A stretch of 64,000 nt of DNA from the NCBI GenBank assembly GCA_001695595.3, contig MBPM02000003.1, positions 1,736,001-1,800,000 on the forward strand, given 5' to 3'. The translations under genes were made by a program, and so were the position numbers. Positions 23,960 to 35,982 of this stretch are shown in pieces (position 1 is the stretch's first letter; the number at the start of each line of letters is the position of its first letter). The notes under the pieces are model-generated. The model worked only from the letters and a program-made list of their open reading frames with translations. It ran no database searches and had not been told where the DNA came from. The DNA is from Plasmopara viticola (taxonomy: Eukaryota > Oomycota > Peronosporomycetes > Peronosporales > Peronosporaceae).

Positions 23960-24700
23960 TCACACAATTCCAATGCTACTGTGCGACCTCTTCTTGTTTC
24001 CGTTCGCGTGATTTTGTGCATCAAATTGATAAAACTGGCGGTTCATCGCCAGCACTGCAGCCTTCTTTACCATTCGAAGCTCTCCAGTGAGTCGCCCTTT
24101 TTCCAATTTGCTTGATGCCAACTTTAAGTGAGCTTCATGGTTTTGGGACCTGTAATTTAATAAAGTCGCATTCGCTTCATGCAAACGCTCTTTGTACGCC
24201 TGGCATTGAGCATTTAAGACTTCAAGTTCGAGTGAGAGGTCTTCACGCATCGCTGATCCAATTACTTGGACTTCCGCCTTTTCCTTTAATATCATCACAG
24301 CAGCCTCCAAATCTTCCAGTCTCATTAACGTTTGCTCAACATTTTCCACACTTCCGCCCATACGTGCTAGTAGCTTCAGCAGCTCAGCCTCGCGCTTGAA
24401 AGTTGCTACCAATCTGCTCTTAGTGTAGTCGTGCGCACGCTTTTCTCGATGATACACACGCCACGCTCGATACGACGCACCAAGAGAAGTGAGAACGTCT
24501 TCATCACCACTTTCAAGCTCACCGTCGCCATCTTCTTCCACCGCTTCACGGAAATTTGTTGCACTATCTCGAGCCGATCTTGATCCTCTGTTGGTTTTGA
24601 GCTCATCGCGTTCGCTATGTTTCTTTGAAGTGAAGCAGCGTATATATGAAATCACTTGCTGAGCTGCTGAAATCGAACGAGAGCAAATGTTTACTCGCAT
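23960..24700 (-). CDS. Coiled-coil protein of unknown function
   Basis: An intronless 246-aa frame from the ATG at 24700. An N-terminal 60 residues rich in Ser, Arg and Lys is followed by an acidic patch (EEDGDGELESGDED). Then comes an extended heptad-like helical region rich in Leu, Glu and Lys (KREAELLKLLARMGGSVENV, LEDLEAAVMILKEKAEVQ, then LELEVLNAQCQAYKERLHEA). The tail is basic. No named domain is evident. Likely a structural or adaptor protein; the first residues could be a weak mitochondrial presequence, which is a guess. Confidence 0.6.
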   Translation of the reverse strand: MRVNICSRSISAAQQVISYIRCFTSKKHSERDELKTNRGSRSARDSATNFREAVEEDGDGELESGDEDVLTSLGASYRAWRVYHREKRAHDYTKSRLVATFKREAELLKLLARMGGSVENVEQTLMRLEDLEAAVMILKEKAEVQVIGSAMREDLSLELEVLNAQCQAYKERLHEANATLLNYRSQNHEAHLKLASSKLEKGRLTGELRMVKKAAVLAMNRQFYQFDAQNHANGNKKRSHSSIGIV

Positions 24701-26879
24701 TACGCTAGAGTTGGTGAGTGGCTTTCGCTGAGAACTTCCCAGTTTGACGTGTTTTTACTGGAAAGTGCGCAGTGCCATAAAAGCAAGGCCTTAGCGCTAC
24801 AGCTACAAACAATCATTTTCTTTTTTTCAATGCTGGAATTCTCTGCAAGCTATATGTTAGGTCGAGAGCTACTGTAAGAATCTATATTTGCAGGCTGGAA
24901 ATTATAAGTATTACTTCCGCTTAAAAAATTGTATCAATGCTACACATCGGTTGCAATCAACTCGAAGGTACATAAAGTTTAGAACCGGCAAGTATTTCAT
25001 GACAATGCTTGTCATGTACTAAGCGACTAATATCGCAAGTGTCTGTGTAATATTATATAATACACACCAGTATTATGAAGCGGCAAAGAATTGGCTCTTT
25101 TGTTCTAACTTCAATACGTCTGCCCTACGATTTAGTCTTACCTACCCCGACCGAAAATAGGATACCAAAGAAGGCAAATGGAATGCCCTATCCAAACAAG
25201 AGTGTTGAAGCTGGGTGTGCTGGATGCGTCATGGACCCCATAGTGTAACGAGGGGTAGGAAACCCGATTTGCATAGCTACCAACATCCCGCGCTAGAGAC
25301 AGCTTAGACCTGACATATGGCTTTCGGTATCTTAACTTTGTCGTACTGACCCTGTGGCTTGAGTGGATAGTCTTCGACCTTATCGCACTTACGACCACCA
25401 ATCCGAGCTCAAATAGGTGTTTAGCACTTGGGTAAGCTGGACACGCCAAAGACAACTTAGTGCTCGCTTGTAAATTCCGGCAGCTTCAATTGATTGAGTG
25501 CTCAGGTCAACTCAGGTTCTACTAATAATATTTAGCTTTTTATTAGCTGTAGCTAAAGTGGACTTGAGAGAAACACAGAAGAATTTATTCAACGTTTAGT
25601 ACCTAATCTTACATATGTGACGACAGGCCCTCGGTCCAGTGTGTATTATATAGCACATTTAAATCGCATTACTTTAAAAAGTTGAGCGGAAGCGAAAAGC
25701 ATACAGCACACCAGTGCGCTGCTTTCGCTCAGATAGTCTATCTACGGGCTGATTTCGGGCTATCAAGAAACTTGCTTTTGAGCACAGGAAAAACTCAAGC
25801 TTCACGTGTTTGAACAGTTACAAAAGCTGAGTGCGTTGCGCTATACATTACATTGAGAGCTACTGTGAGTGTTAAGAGCCAAGATGGAGCAAATGTACCA
25901 TCAGGGTATAACGGCGTCAGCGTTAGTACTGCTGTATATACATTTTCTAGCATCAAGACGGCCTCTTGCGGCCCTTTCTCATCACCCTGACTTTAACACC
26001 TCCCAATTTTGGTAATAGACGAGCTGATTATAGAGTTCATATTGCATGACGCATGCAGAGTAAAAGTAAGAGCGACACAAAATAGAAAATATTCGAGGGA
26101 AATTGTACCGATTGAATTGTATTTTATAGCGACTTGGAGGGACCGATCACGCCTCTCGACCGAAACAACAGTCGGTATCTCATTCTCTCAAAAAATTGCT
26201 ACTACGGGATCGCTGCCAGACCAAGGGTCTAGCGGTGAGACCTTAAAGTAATGCTGGACGCTTTTTAAACGTCTTTTAACTATTACTTTTATCTTCTCAC
26301 ATAGACGCATTAGGAAAATACAAGAGCGCTTTCATAAGATGCCGATACAACATCAGATCGTGATGCATTGTACACGCTGATTACTTCGGTTCCACCTTCA
26401 GTTTTTTTGGCAATCGACACTTCTCCAATTTCATAATTGTAAGTCAGGCATCATGCTTTATTTCTTACCGTTGCTACGCTGCGCAACAACATAATATGCC
26501 TAGCAAAGTTTTGACTGGCATAAGTATCGTAATCCCAGTCGTCCTTAGCAGGTTTATGGCAGAAATTTTTACAAGCGCGCACTTGTTGTTTTAACCACTT
26601 ATCCTGGGCTTCTTACAAACGTTTGATAGACGTCCAACATTCTAAACGTTATGGCCCTGATGAGTGACTGTAAGAGCGTTTACCACGTCTACCTCAGGTC
26701 TTTAATTGGTTGTGCAGACGTCACAAGTACATTCATTATTTGTGCACGAAACATTAAAAACAAATTCAGCAAGAAAGACACTCTTTAAGTCAGACGACGT
26801 GAAGTTGTCCAACCAGTTCTGGACAGATCATAGCAGCCTTCTCAAGGTTACCAGTAAACGACAACAGGGCTCGGCTTGA

Positions 26880-27100
26880 TACCATTTTACAGGAAATTAA
26901 TGGTACGGTCGAAGACAAGTTCCACCAGGAGGCCGTGAATACTTTGCTTGAGCTGAACGAGATGTCCTAGCAGAGCTTTTAAAAAACAACATCATTACCG
27001 AAATCGTGACCGTTCAACCTGAAGAAGAGATCAGCTTCTCGTCACTATTGGTCGATGCGGCCTTAAAATACACAGACAATACACTAAGTGCATGCAGTGG
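26880..27100 (+). mobile_element. Degenerate Ty3/Gypsy polyprotein remnant (linker before reverse transcriptase)
   Basis: Frame-broken plus-strand readings give DKFHQEAVNTLLELNEMS, a stop, then in another frame AELLKNNIITEIVTVQPEEE. This pattern (LNEMS-x-x-ELL followed by E-I/V-V-VQPEEE) resembles the spacer between protease and reverse transcriptase in Phytophthora Gypsy elements, from memory of that family. A further stretch near 27540-27700 may belong to the same copy. Stops and frameshifts show it is dead. Confidence 0.4.
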
Positions 27101-30100
27101 TTAATTGATCCCAAAGGGTGTGCCACATTCGAAATTTTAATCCACTGGTTCAGGAATACTAGAGAGCCGTGAATTGCAAATATCATCTTTGAGGGCTCAC
27201 ACTCCGTCAACTTGCCAATTATTGTATAGCAACGCTTTATACCGAAGGAATTCACTGTCCTGTACGTATACGTCTACCTAAAATCGCAAGCTCAGCTATA
27301 TCACCTCGCACTAGAAATTGCCATTTCTGGACCGTGATAGACCTAGTCGCATCAATTGGTCACGCGTAAAGCCTGCTATCATTTAAGTGCTAACACCTTA
27401 TATCATTATTAATAAATTTAGTGATATTTAAGCTAGTTCGTAACCACCTGATTGTGGGTGTGCTGGCGATACCTTTCGGTAAAGTTTGCATACCAAAGTT
27501 AAGCTGCTCGACGTTTTGTCCCACGCCGAGGCCGGCTAGAGCAACGAAATCTTCGCCCATCCAGACGAGGCCTATAACGAGACCATTAAGAACGCTATGA
27601 CGAGAAAATTGATCAACCTAAGCTTGTGCTTTCACCAGTGTCGGTTATACAAACAGATTGTGTACCTCGCTTTCCCGACACTAGCGGTATCACCACCGCT
27701 GGTAGTCTCCAATTAGCCTGTGCTGTTAGTTTTTTGGGCGGTGACGGATTTTAATACATTTTAAGCCGAAACTGATGCAGTGTAGCTCACATATTACGCT
27801 TAGAGCAAAGTTCAGATACTGCTTATCGTTCAAAGTTATCACGCTGTTGCTATTAGCCTCGTTGACGCGATTTGGCGCGACCCGTTAATTTGTTTTCTTA
27901 TCACCAGCTTGCAGGCACTCACACAGTGGAATTTGAGCAACTCAAGTTGTATTCGCGGCCATGCTGTACTCAAATGCCCCTTTGCTTATCTTATTTCGCC
28001 TTCAAAAAAAGGTTACTTAGCTTTTTAGGAGAAAAAAATACTGGGCAGCCCACAAAGATAGATACACTAATTGCGACGCTCGTCGACAATGTTTGCGGCG
28101 CAGTAAAGTGAACTCTGTAAATCAGAAGCATTTGCAAGCAAAAATGTGATTATTGCTTTAAGCAATATTTTAGCTCAATACCAGACGGAGGACCTAGTAA
28201 GGCTACAAAACATAGTCACGTAAGCAACTTAATTTTTCACGATGCTACTCTATTAAAAATATACTTTGCTTTGTCAGAGGTTATTTTTACACTAATCGTG
28301 TAGCTGAGCTTTATTATCAAGACTTAAAAGCTTCAAAAACTTTACGCTTCGAACAGTCAAAAGACAGAGAAGGCTTTAAAGCTTTTTATGCGAGAAGCAA
28401 GCGCTTGATTGACTGCATTGGCCTTATTTTAACTAATTGACGCGCGATCGTGCTGGTTCTTTTACAATTCTCGCCCTTCTGATGGTCTAATATGCCTTAA
28501 ATCTTGCTATTTAATCACTGGCGAGCTTTACATTTTGCATTTTTCAAAATCAATCACCGCGTCTTTACACTTTGTCTCGATTCACTGGCTCGAAGGTATT
28601 TTTGAGACACTTTAGGTGCTTAAAGCTTTGTATTGTTGATCTAAAAAGACACTTGACAGCCCAAAGCTTTTTGGAAGACTACACCGCAAGTAGACCGACA
28701 ATTCCTCGTCACCACTCTTTATCTTGGCGGCGATGCTGATATCTAGACAACGTAAGTTGTTGTCTCCTTACCATATCATGGTACAGGGCTGAAACTCTTC
28801 TTCGAGACGCGAGAGTCGGCGAAGGTTAAAAGATATCTTACATTTCACGACATCTAATGACGCCTCGGTTAAGAACTCCCCACGCACATAACAGCTTAAT
28901 GTGGCATAGCTGTCACTATCAAAGCAGTTGCTGGAAATCTTGGTCGAGGCTTCGTGCGTAGAGGTCTGAGTGCTTGACCCATAATCCATCATAGAGACGG
29001 GGGCAAAGAAGAGGAGTAAGTAAAACAAAGTAGCAATGGAAAGAGTAAGTTAGAGCCAACGCATAGGCTCGTGTAAAAAAAGGACTTAAACGAATCTGCT
29101 TGTGTCAGATTCTAGGCTTGTTTTTGACACCAGTAAAGATAGTAATGGCAAATGTACCATTTTGAGTAGGCGAACGATTCGGTCAAATACAAGGTGGATC
29201 CAGCAAACTTAGGCAGAGGCATTGTAAACGACATAGAACTGATGTACGGTATTTTAAAAATGCATATGTTACTCCTTTCTTAGTCATTTGAGCCACAAAA
29301 CAATTTATCAGTCTCCACAACATGCTGGTGTTATCACATTTCTACATGTGTGCATCCTTGTTTTGCTATTATTGGTAATCAGCTTTTTGCAAAATCTGAT
29401 ATATGTTTCGTAAGAAAACGGATCATCCATTCGGGACAACGTTTTTTTAAAAATATCGCTAATTCTAGAAAATTTGTGCCTCGGAGAGATAGCGAAGCTC
29501 TATGATGTCTTCACAGAAGGGTGTAAGGCGCGTAGGTGCTCAAACCGCGTTGCAGCGTAAGGAATGAGCCATAGAAACCTACTTGGTCGGCAATTGTAGC
29601 AGTTCATTGCGCATAATGCATTATGTCGACGGATGACTCTATATCAGCAATCGGTTTTGCAAAAGCTTTATCAGCATTTGTTAGATTGCAGCGGTAAGCC
29701 GCGGGTCCTAATCTGGTCATGTATGTATGCATAACGAGAGGGTCGTCGCCTTCAGAACCAGCCAAATTTTAGAAATCCATACTCCCTAATTTTGCGTATG
29801 CCTTGCCCGGAGCATTACATTAATACGGGCGTAGTGATGTTCGTGTGACACCTAAGCACGATGGTGCATCTAGTACATTTTCCAGCCGCTAATACAAGAA
29901 ATATTTGCAAGGCTGGTTATATACATGGTATCCAGATACGTACACAAATGACGTCGCATCCGCACAAGAGACAAGTGGGTCTCCTGCGTAAATGGGAGAG
30001 AAAATCTAATGATAAGAAGCAATAAAATTAATTAAAAATTATAAAGTTTACCGAAAAAAGGATAAGCTCTGTGTTTTGCGTATAATAAAGCGTCCTCTCA

Positions 30101-32307
30101 TCGGATTCTCGAAAGGCACGGGTTGGCGTACACCATTGCCTTCCACAACAATGTGAACGCTTTCAAAAAAATGGGTCGCAGCCTAAGAGGTATTTTGACC
30201 TTCAGAACCTTGCGCTTCGTTTGATTTTTGGGTCCCCCAGCAACTCTTCCAAGCATTGTCCTCGCGCTCGACTTTTGTGGCAAGGTGAGTACGAGTGACC
30301 ATACGGCAGGTGATCATGCCAAAAGTCACGAGCGTATAGGTCATAAGGGTTATAGGCCACGTACATATGAGACCGTGCGCTTTGGGCGGCAGACCGGGCT
30401 TGGAGCCTATTACAAGGGACCGACGTTCCGACACAGTATGATAGCCTCTCGCTGAAGCGCACGGCGATCGATATGGCCGTAAAGGTGATGACATTCTCGG
30501 CCACTAAAGCTTATTTTCTCCTCGATGCTTCAAGATGCTGGGGTTGAAGTGGCGACCTGACCGTCAGTTTCGACCCTTCAAGCACAATCTCAACGCAAAA
30601 ATTCTGCCAAGGCCAGAGCAAGAGGCATTCACATTGGTTTAAGAAGCTACTTGTGAAGTGGTGTGGGTATTTTGCTCTACAGAGCTCATTAATGCTCATA
30701 ACGACTCCGAAACGGCTGCCCGGAGGCCTTTGTGATCTGATACAGACACTTTGTATGTAAGTTGTGGTCATTTAACTGCACGCTGAAATACAAAAAGAGA
30801 TACTTCTTATTCACGCTCAAAAATTCACATTTCCAGCGCCTGGCGTGTCCTTAAACAAAGCCGAGGCATCTAGAGATATATTGTCTCTGATCCACCATAT
30901 GAGCAAGCTACAAAATAAACTTTCAAGCGTAAATTGATTAGCCCAAGATGGTTGATTTCCAGATCATACTTTTCTAAAAGTTTGTTTGATCCCAAAAAAG
31001 GTTCTTTTTAGAGGATTCCCATACCGAGTGAAAGACCACTTTACCTTCAATCTTCTAACGACGTTTGTTAAAAAACTTAAAGTCATTATGCATTGTTTTT
31101 AACCAAATACCTGAAATTGTCACGCGAGAATTGACCTCTAGAGTGCCCTCACGCGCTCGAAAAGTAGGTAAGCGTACTGCACATCGCCACGGCTTACTAA
31201 AAGGTCCTCCTCCTTTTCGTCGGATCCGTTTATTAAAGACAAAAGTAGACCTATCACGGGTACCCAGCTTGGGACGAGGAGCTGCGAGCATGTCTAATTA
31301 ATCACTTGTTGACATATTGAGACTCATCCACAACGTTAGTGACATAGAGTTACCCGGAGAATAAATTAAAGACAACTGAGTTTCAATTTTTGGGACGCAA
31401 AATATGTGCTTCAGTACGGGTCTTTGCGGTAAAAAATATGGACTTTCTTGTTTTTTTCGTTAGGGGATTTGCATGGCGATGAATCTAAAATTAGGTCTTA
31501 CACCTCAAGAACAACGTTCCCATTAGAATGAGTCTTTTTGCAGCCTTAGCAGAGCCCTTTTTTCCTCAGAACGTTTTTTGCGGGAATTATTCATTAAGTT
31601 TGCCATCTTACGGCTTGAGCGCAGCCTTCGAGACAAACGCAGTCTCAGTTGCAGGTGTATTGCTTGAATTTAGTGCGTCATTTTGAGCAGGATTTTTTTT
31701 GATGCAGTAACGCCTGGATAAGTTAAAGCAACTTTTTCAAGAGTTGGCTTGGTCATCGTTAAATGACCCGATTGACCGGCATCCATTATTTGCTATTTGA
31801 TTAGTGATCGCTATCGCCACATTAGCCTTTTGCACAATATTCGAGAGATATTGAACCTGATTGAAGTCTAAGTGGGAGAAATCAAATAGGTCTCTACATA
31901 AAGCAGAGCTTACGTGGTGAAAGCTGGCTTAAAGAAAATTGAAAAAAATTATGGCTTATGGTGCACTAAAGTCACTCAATCTGTTTATATACCAATAAGC
32001 GTACTGAGGTAATTCAAAGACTCCCGGAATGTACGTAACCCTTGTCTTGATTGACACGATCAAATTTTGTGCATATATTAAATAGTAGATGAAATCAAGA
32101 TTGCAATAATTATATAGTCTCTACATCGCATTCTATTGCAAACATTGAAAGCGCAGAAAGCGCGCGGTCGCTCACCAAATTGTCTTCCTCTTCATTTTCT
32201 CTGTAAAAGGTGCCATGTGACCCCGTCACATAAATGCATATATCCTTAATGTACTTCTTAATGAACTGTCGCCTATACAAATTTATAGTTGGTCCAAAAA
32301 GCAGTAT

Positions 32308-32775
32308 TTAAAGCTCTTCTGACAACTTCGTCGGGCATGTGAAATAACTGCCAATCCAAAGCCTCTGATACGATTTTCGAAAAAATACGGAGGTCGAGTG
32401 ATTAGCTCCTTGTTTCTGGAATAAATCAAATGATTTATTTTCTTTCTCAAATTTTTCTGGTAATGTGTCGTAGGTCAAACCGAAAAGCATTTTTGGAGTC
32501 TGACCGAACCCAATGACGGCTCGCAAAACAGCCGGAATATTTATCTTCTCCGCCACAAAGATACAGTCGCTAAATCGCTAAAACGAACTTAATCGATCCT
32601 TAATGACCCCAAAAACTTGCCTTAGGTGGCCTTCGTACCTATTAATCTCTTTCAGAGCTGCTGTAGGCAGATACATTGCCAAGGTATGTCCAGGCGAAAG
32701 CCCAGTATGTTCAGAATATTTGTAAGGCCAAACAATCAAATGTCGCCGGGCGTTTGGTTGCCCGAATTTCATCAC
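32308..32775 (-). pseudogene. Interrupted open frame, unknown family
   Basis: The minus-strand phase is open from 32775 to 32308 apart from one in-frame stop at 32578-32580, giving about 150 codons of otherwise ordinary composition. The readings include GLSPGHTLAMYLPTAALKEI and VLRAVIGFGQTPKMLFGL. I recognise no domain. It could be a disabled gene or an exon of a mobile-element protein. A sequencing error at the stop is another possibility. Confidence 0.35.
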
Positions 32776-33100
32776 TCATTACCCCCATAGCATACCGTTG
32801 AGCTACTTAATGTGGTTGGATGTATAAACGACCCCCTCGTTCGGATGTGATAAAGATCTTCTGCCAAAATCAGTGCATTGTACAGCGTATCTTGTTAAAC
32901 AACACATTTTTTCGTAAGTTGAACGTTTGTGCAGGTCGTGTTGTACAGTTCATCATCTTTCAAAAAATGTGAAGTCGCCGCTTATCGTTGATTTTTTAAT
33001 TTCTTTAGAAAGTCGAAGACAAGCGCGGCGATCTCGACTCTCGCACCGTGCCATTCTTTGCCTTTTCAACCTAGAATGCATCAATGTGCTGACAGTAGAC

Positions 33101-33159
33101 AGGAGCTGGACACGTTACTAATCGTGTGTCGGGCACGATCAGTATCGTGTCCAGCTCCT
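33101..33159. repeat. Nested inverted repeat (14-bp outer arms)
   Basis: AGGAGCTGGACACG at 33101-33114 is the exact reverse complement of 33146-33159. Inside lies a second pair, ATCGTG at 33121-33126 and CACGAT at 33134-33139, so the transcript could fold into a stem with an inner stem-loop. No gene is attached. A foldback element end or miniature element relic is possible. Confidence 0.8.
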
Positions 33160-34322
33160 CTACTCGAGGTGACTTTGGTGATAGATATCGTAAAACCCCA
33201 TCCGAGTATTCCTTCATTGAGTGATTAGCCGGATCACCAATATCTTAAAAGAATCTCTGAGCCAAAAGCGCAATGTACACCAAACAAAGATGTCTTCGTC
33301 AAAATGAAGTGTGCATTATATTTTAAGATAGGTGATTAATTTTTTAAAACCTCAATCTGAGATGATTCAGCCAAAAGCCCTGCAGTTTTTAATTATTTCA
33401 AATTGGTAACTCCTACAATGACTTCGCGCCTGCCGTGACAAGGAAACCAGTTGCAGTATCAAAAAGTTATGTAAAGAAGACTCTACTTTTTATCCACCAC
33501 GGTATCGTTGCGACCCTAGGAATCGTTTTCGTCTCGTATCTCCATCCTCTGCTAGCAAAGCAATGATACCCTCTTTTGCTGATATTTGCCCGGCCCCTGT
33601 TGCCCGCTTTGTATTGCGGACCTATTTTACCCGCCTCCAACACTTTGTTACGAGTAGTTTGTTACCTACTTCTTCATTCAAAGTGCGTTTATGTTCCTCG
33701 CTTGAAAAGCTTTGCTACTCGCAGGTGGTGGCTCTATGTTTCTTACCTGTTAGGTCGTGTTACCTCTATATGAGTGCCATTTTTAGTGTCTTTGACAGCT
33801 GAGCTACTAGCGACTTGTTTAGCCGCTGAGAATGGCTGCAAAGTCATCGCACGTCAATCTCCGAGGATATAACATGACCTGAGAAATCTCCGATAATGAT
33901 ATGAGCTTGAAATATCCCCAGTCATCCTTTTGAGATAGACGTTTAGAAAACAAGAAGGGAAGTGTGACTCACGAAAGACTTGTTGCGAGACAAATGTAGG
34001 AAGCTGGTTCTACCAGTCGCAGAGTGTTTGCGACTCCGTAAGCTTGTTACGGAGTCACTCAATACAAAGGAAGCGCTCAGGGAGATACCGATTCACAGCT
34101 ATTAACCATCCCCTGATCGCCGTGTGCAATAGAATGCACTTTAGAGTAATTACAATGTGTATCCTGTCTCCATTATACCAATAACTTCAAAATATGCACA
34201 AACTTTAATTTTATAATATCGGAAGGACAATAACGCTCCTTCTTTATGACATCCCAGTATGTAAAGAGGTTCAACCTTCTTTAAAGTTGAAAACCAGCCT
34301 TGACCACACAAGCTCGGCTTTA

Positions 34323-34348
34323 TGTAACGGCGGGATATGGCCGTTACA
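34323..34348. repeat. Hairpin TGTAACGGC / GCCGTTACA
   Basis: A perfect 9-bp inverted repeat (34323-34331 and 34340-34348) with an 8-nt loop. It begins TG and ends CA, like LTR termini, and the TGTAACGG start is reminiscent of oomycete Gypsy LTR ends. It may be a leftover of an LTR or of nested LTR ends; no matching partner LTR was found by eye. Confidence 0.6.
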
Positions 34349-34688
34349 TTAATCTTTTACGCCCCTCGTGGAAATGCAGTCTCTGCCGAAATCGGGATAT
34401 AGTAGGATGAATGAATACTCTATCACTAATTTTTTTTCTTTTGGAATACTGCGTGGATATTCTGTATTACGTAAAGTAAGTATTTTTCACCACTCTTATT
34501 AATCAAGTACATTCAGTCTACAAAGGACGACTCATCAACTGGATCCCCGTAAAAGTAGTACGTATTATTTAGATTCGTATCCCTCTGACTTGTTCACGCT
34601 GAAGACTAACCCGAGCTGTCGCATTATGAAACTCGCACGTACAGTGCTGCGATGATTTGCTACAGGACTGTCGCTCCAAAAAAACGCG

Positions 34689-34778
34689 TTGGCCACGTAC
34701 TAGTTCATTAGACAGTCGTCGAGCTCATAGACATTGGCCACGTGCTAGTTCCTTAGAAAGTCGTCAAGTCAGTAGACA
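34689..34778 (+). repeat. Imperfect 45-bp tandem duplication just before the carbonic anhydrase start
   Basis: Two copies (34689-34733 and 34734-34778) both begin TTGGCCACGT and both end TAGACA, matching at about 37 of 45 positions by eye. The second copy stops 2 bp before the ATG at 34781 and contains CACGTG. It therefore forms the proximal promoter or 5' UTR of the gene and may hold a duplicated transcription-start or regulatory element. Confidence 0.8.
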
Positions 34779-34780
34779 AA

Positions 34781-35755
34781 ATGGTCGCCACTGCACTAGC
34801 AAAGCATTCAGATGAGACCACCAAGACCAAGAAACATTGTTTCCACTCGTCGGAGTCGATCCAACACTTGCTTGACAACAATAAAAAATGGCGCGAAGAC
34901 TTAATGCTGCGGGATTCCTCGCTCTTTGACCGCACGGCAGAGGCCCAGCACCCTCCATATTTATGGATTGGATGCTCTGACTCGCGTGTTCCTGCTGAAG
35001 AAATCACAGGACTTGATCCAGGCGAGATGTTTTGTCACCGCAATGTCGCCAACCTAGTCGTGACCAACGATATAAACGTGCTCTCCGTCGTGCAATACGC
35101 AGTCGAGTCACTTAATGTCAAGGACATTATTATATGTGGTCACTATTGCTGCGGTGGTGTCAAGGCTGCGATGGAAAACAAGCACATTGGGATTTTAGAC
35201 ACTTGGCTACGAACGATTCGTGACGTACACCGCGAGCACAAGGCGGAACTTGATGCTCTACCCACAGAGGAGGCTCGTTACCGTCGCACGGTCGAGCTCA
35301 ATGTCAAACAGCAATGCTTGAACATTTTCAAAATGAATGTAGTGCAACACCGTCTCGGACGTTCTGACCAGCCTATTATTCACGGTCTTGTGTACGACGT
35401 CAAGACTGGCGCATTGAAGGAGCTCGAAGTCGACTATTGTGGATACTACGCCAAGCTCGTCGGCGTTGACATACTCCATGCTTTTCCGGATGGCGAGCCT
35501 ACGATGGGGTTGGCTCATCGACGTCGAAACGCAATTCTAGATCTGGCCGATGGACTCGAAAACGAACCTGGCATGGTTCGCACTCGGTACATGGCTCGCA
35601 TGCTCAAGCGTGAGGCAGACTTGTTCTCACCTGAAGAAGTGGACGAAGCCATTCAGACCATTAACCGGCAGACCGATGATGCAACGAGTTGTTTCATAAA
35701 CATCAAACACCTCATTGCTTACTTCGCTCCCATGAAGGCAAAAGAGGTCGAGTAA
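34781..35755 (+). CDS. Beta-carbonic anhydrase, tandem copy 1
   Basis: Intronless, 324 aa, ATG at 34781. Interconverts CO2 and bicarbonate using a Cys2His zinc site. The zinc and catalytic motif IGCSDSRVPAEEI (C with the D-R pair) and the second motif GHYCCGG (H and second C as ligands) are present. In its two paralogues in this window the latter reads GHYGCGG, so this copy has Gly to Cys next to a zinc ligand. Conserved HRNVANLVV and VVQYAVE blocks follow. The C-terminal third carries a family extension found in all three copies. The N terminus (MVATALAKHSDETTKTKK) has no evident targeting peptide, suggesting a cytosolic enzyme. A second copy follows 227 bp downstream on the same strand, so this is a local duplication. 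Such enzymes may support pH homeostasis or anaplerotic bicarbonate supply. Confidence 0.95.
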   Translation: MVATALAKHSDETTKTKKHCFHSSESIQHLLDNNKKWREDLMLRDSSLFDRTAEAQHPPYLWIGCSDSRVPAEEITGLDPGEMFCHRNVANLVVTNDINVLSVVQYAVESLNVKDIIICGHYCCGGVKAAMENKHIGILDTWLRTIRDVHREHKAELDALPTEEARYRRTVELNVKQQCLNIFKMNVVQHRLGRSDQPIIHGLVYDVKTGALKELEVDYCGYYAKLVGVDILHAFPDGEPTMGLAHRRRNAILDLADGLENEPGMVRTRYMARMLKREADLFSPEEVDEAIQTINRQTDDATSCFINIKHLIAYFAPMKAKEVE

Positions 35756-35982
35756 TCGATAAATAGTACATGATCTTCTCAGTCATAGAGAATCTAAGCG
35801 TTTGTCTTTTTTGACTTACACGAATAGTGTCTCAACCTCGTAACCGTGAAAATAGCAATGCTTTGGCATACCCCACCATCGCACGTTCGCGGTGGCCGTT
35901 GGGGCGAACCTAGAATGATTAAGCTCAATTTGCAACACCAAAATACTCATTCGGTAGATTCCTTTGTAGCTCTCATACCTTG

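Larger units (their letters stand above)
24701..34780. other. Ten-kilobase gene desert with decayed retroelements
   Basis: No intact gene is visible over about 10 kb. Frames are short and stop-rich. Inside are a Gypsy-like remnant (26880-27100), an interrupted open frame (32308-32775), two hairpins (33101-33159, 34323-34348) and a tandem duplication directly before the carbonic anhydrase start (34689-34778). An 86-codon minus-strand frame at 28768-29028 begins with a short hydrophobic run, but nothing supports it as a gene. The remaining sequence shows nothing I can name. Confidence 0.6.

Noticed and set aside
28768..29028. Possible secreted RXLR-like effector (hydrophobic start, later LSRLEEEF)
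   Set aside because: The start is not a convincing signal peptide, there is no RXLR in the expected position, and the frame lies in decayed repeats.
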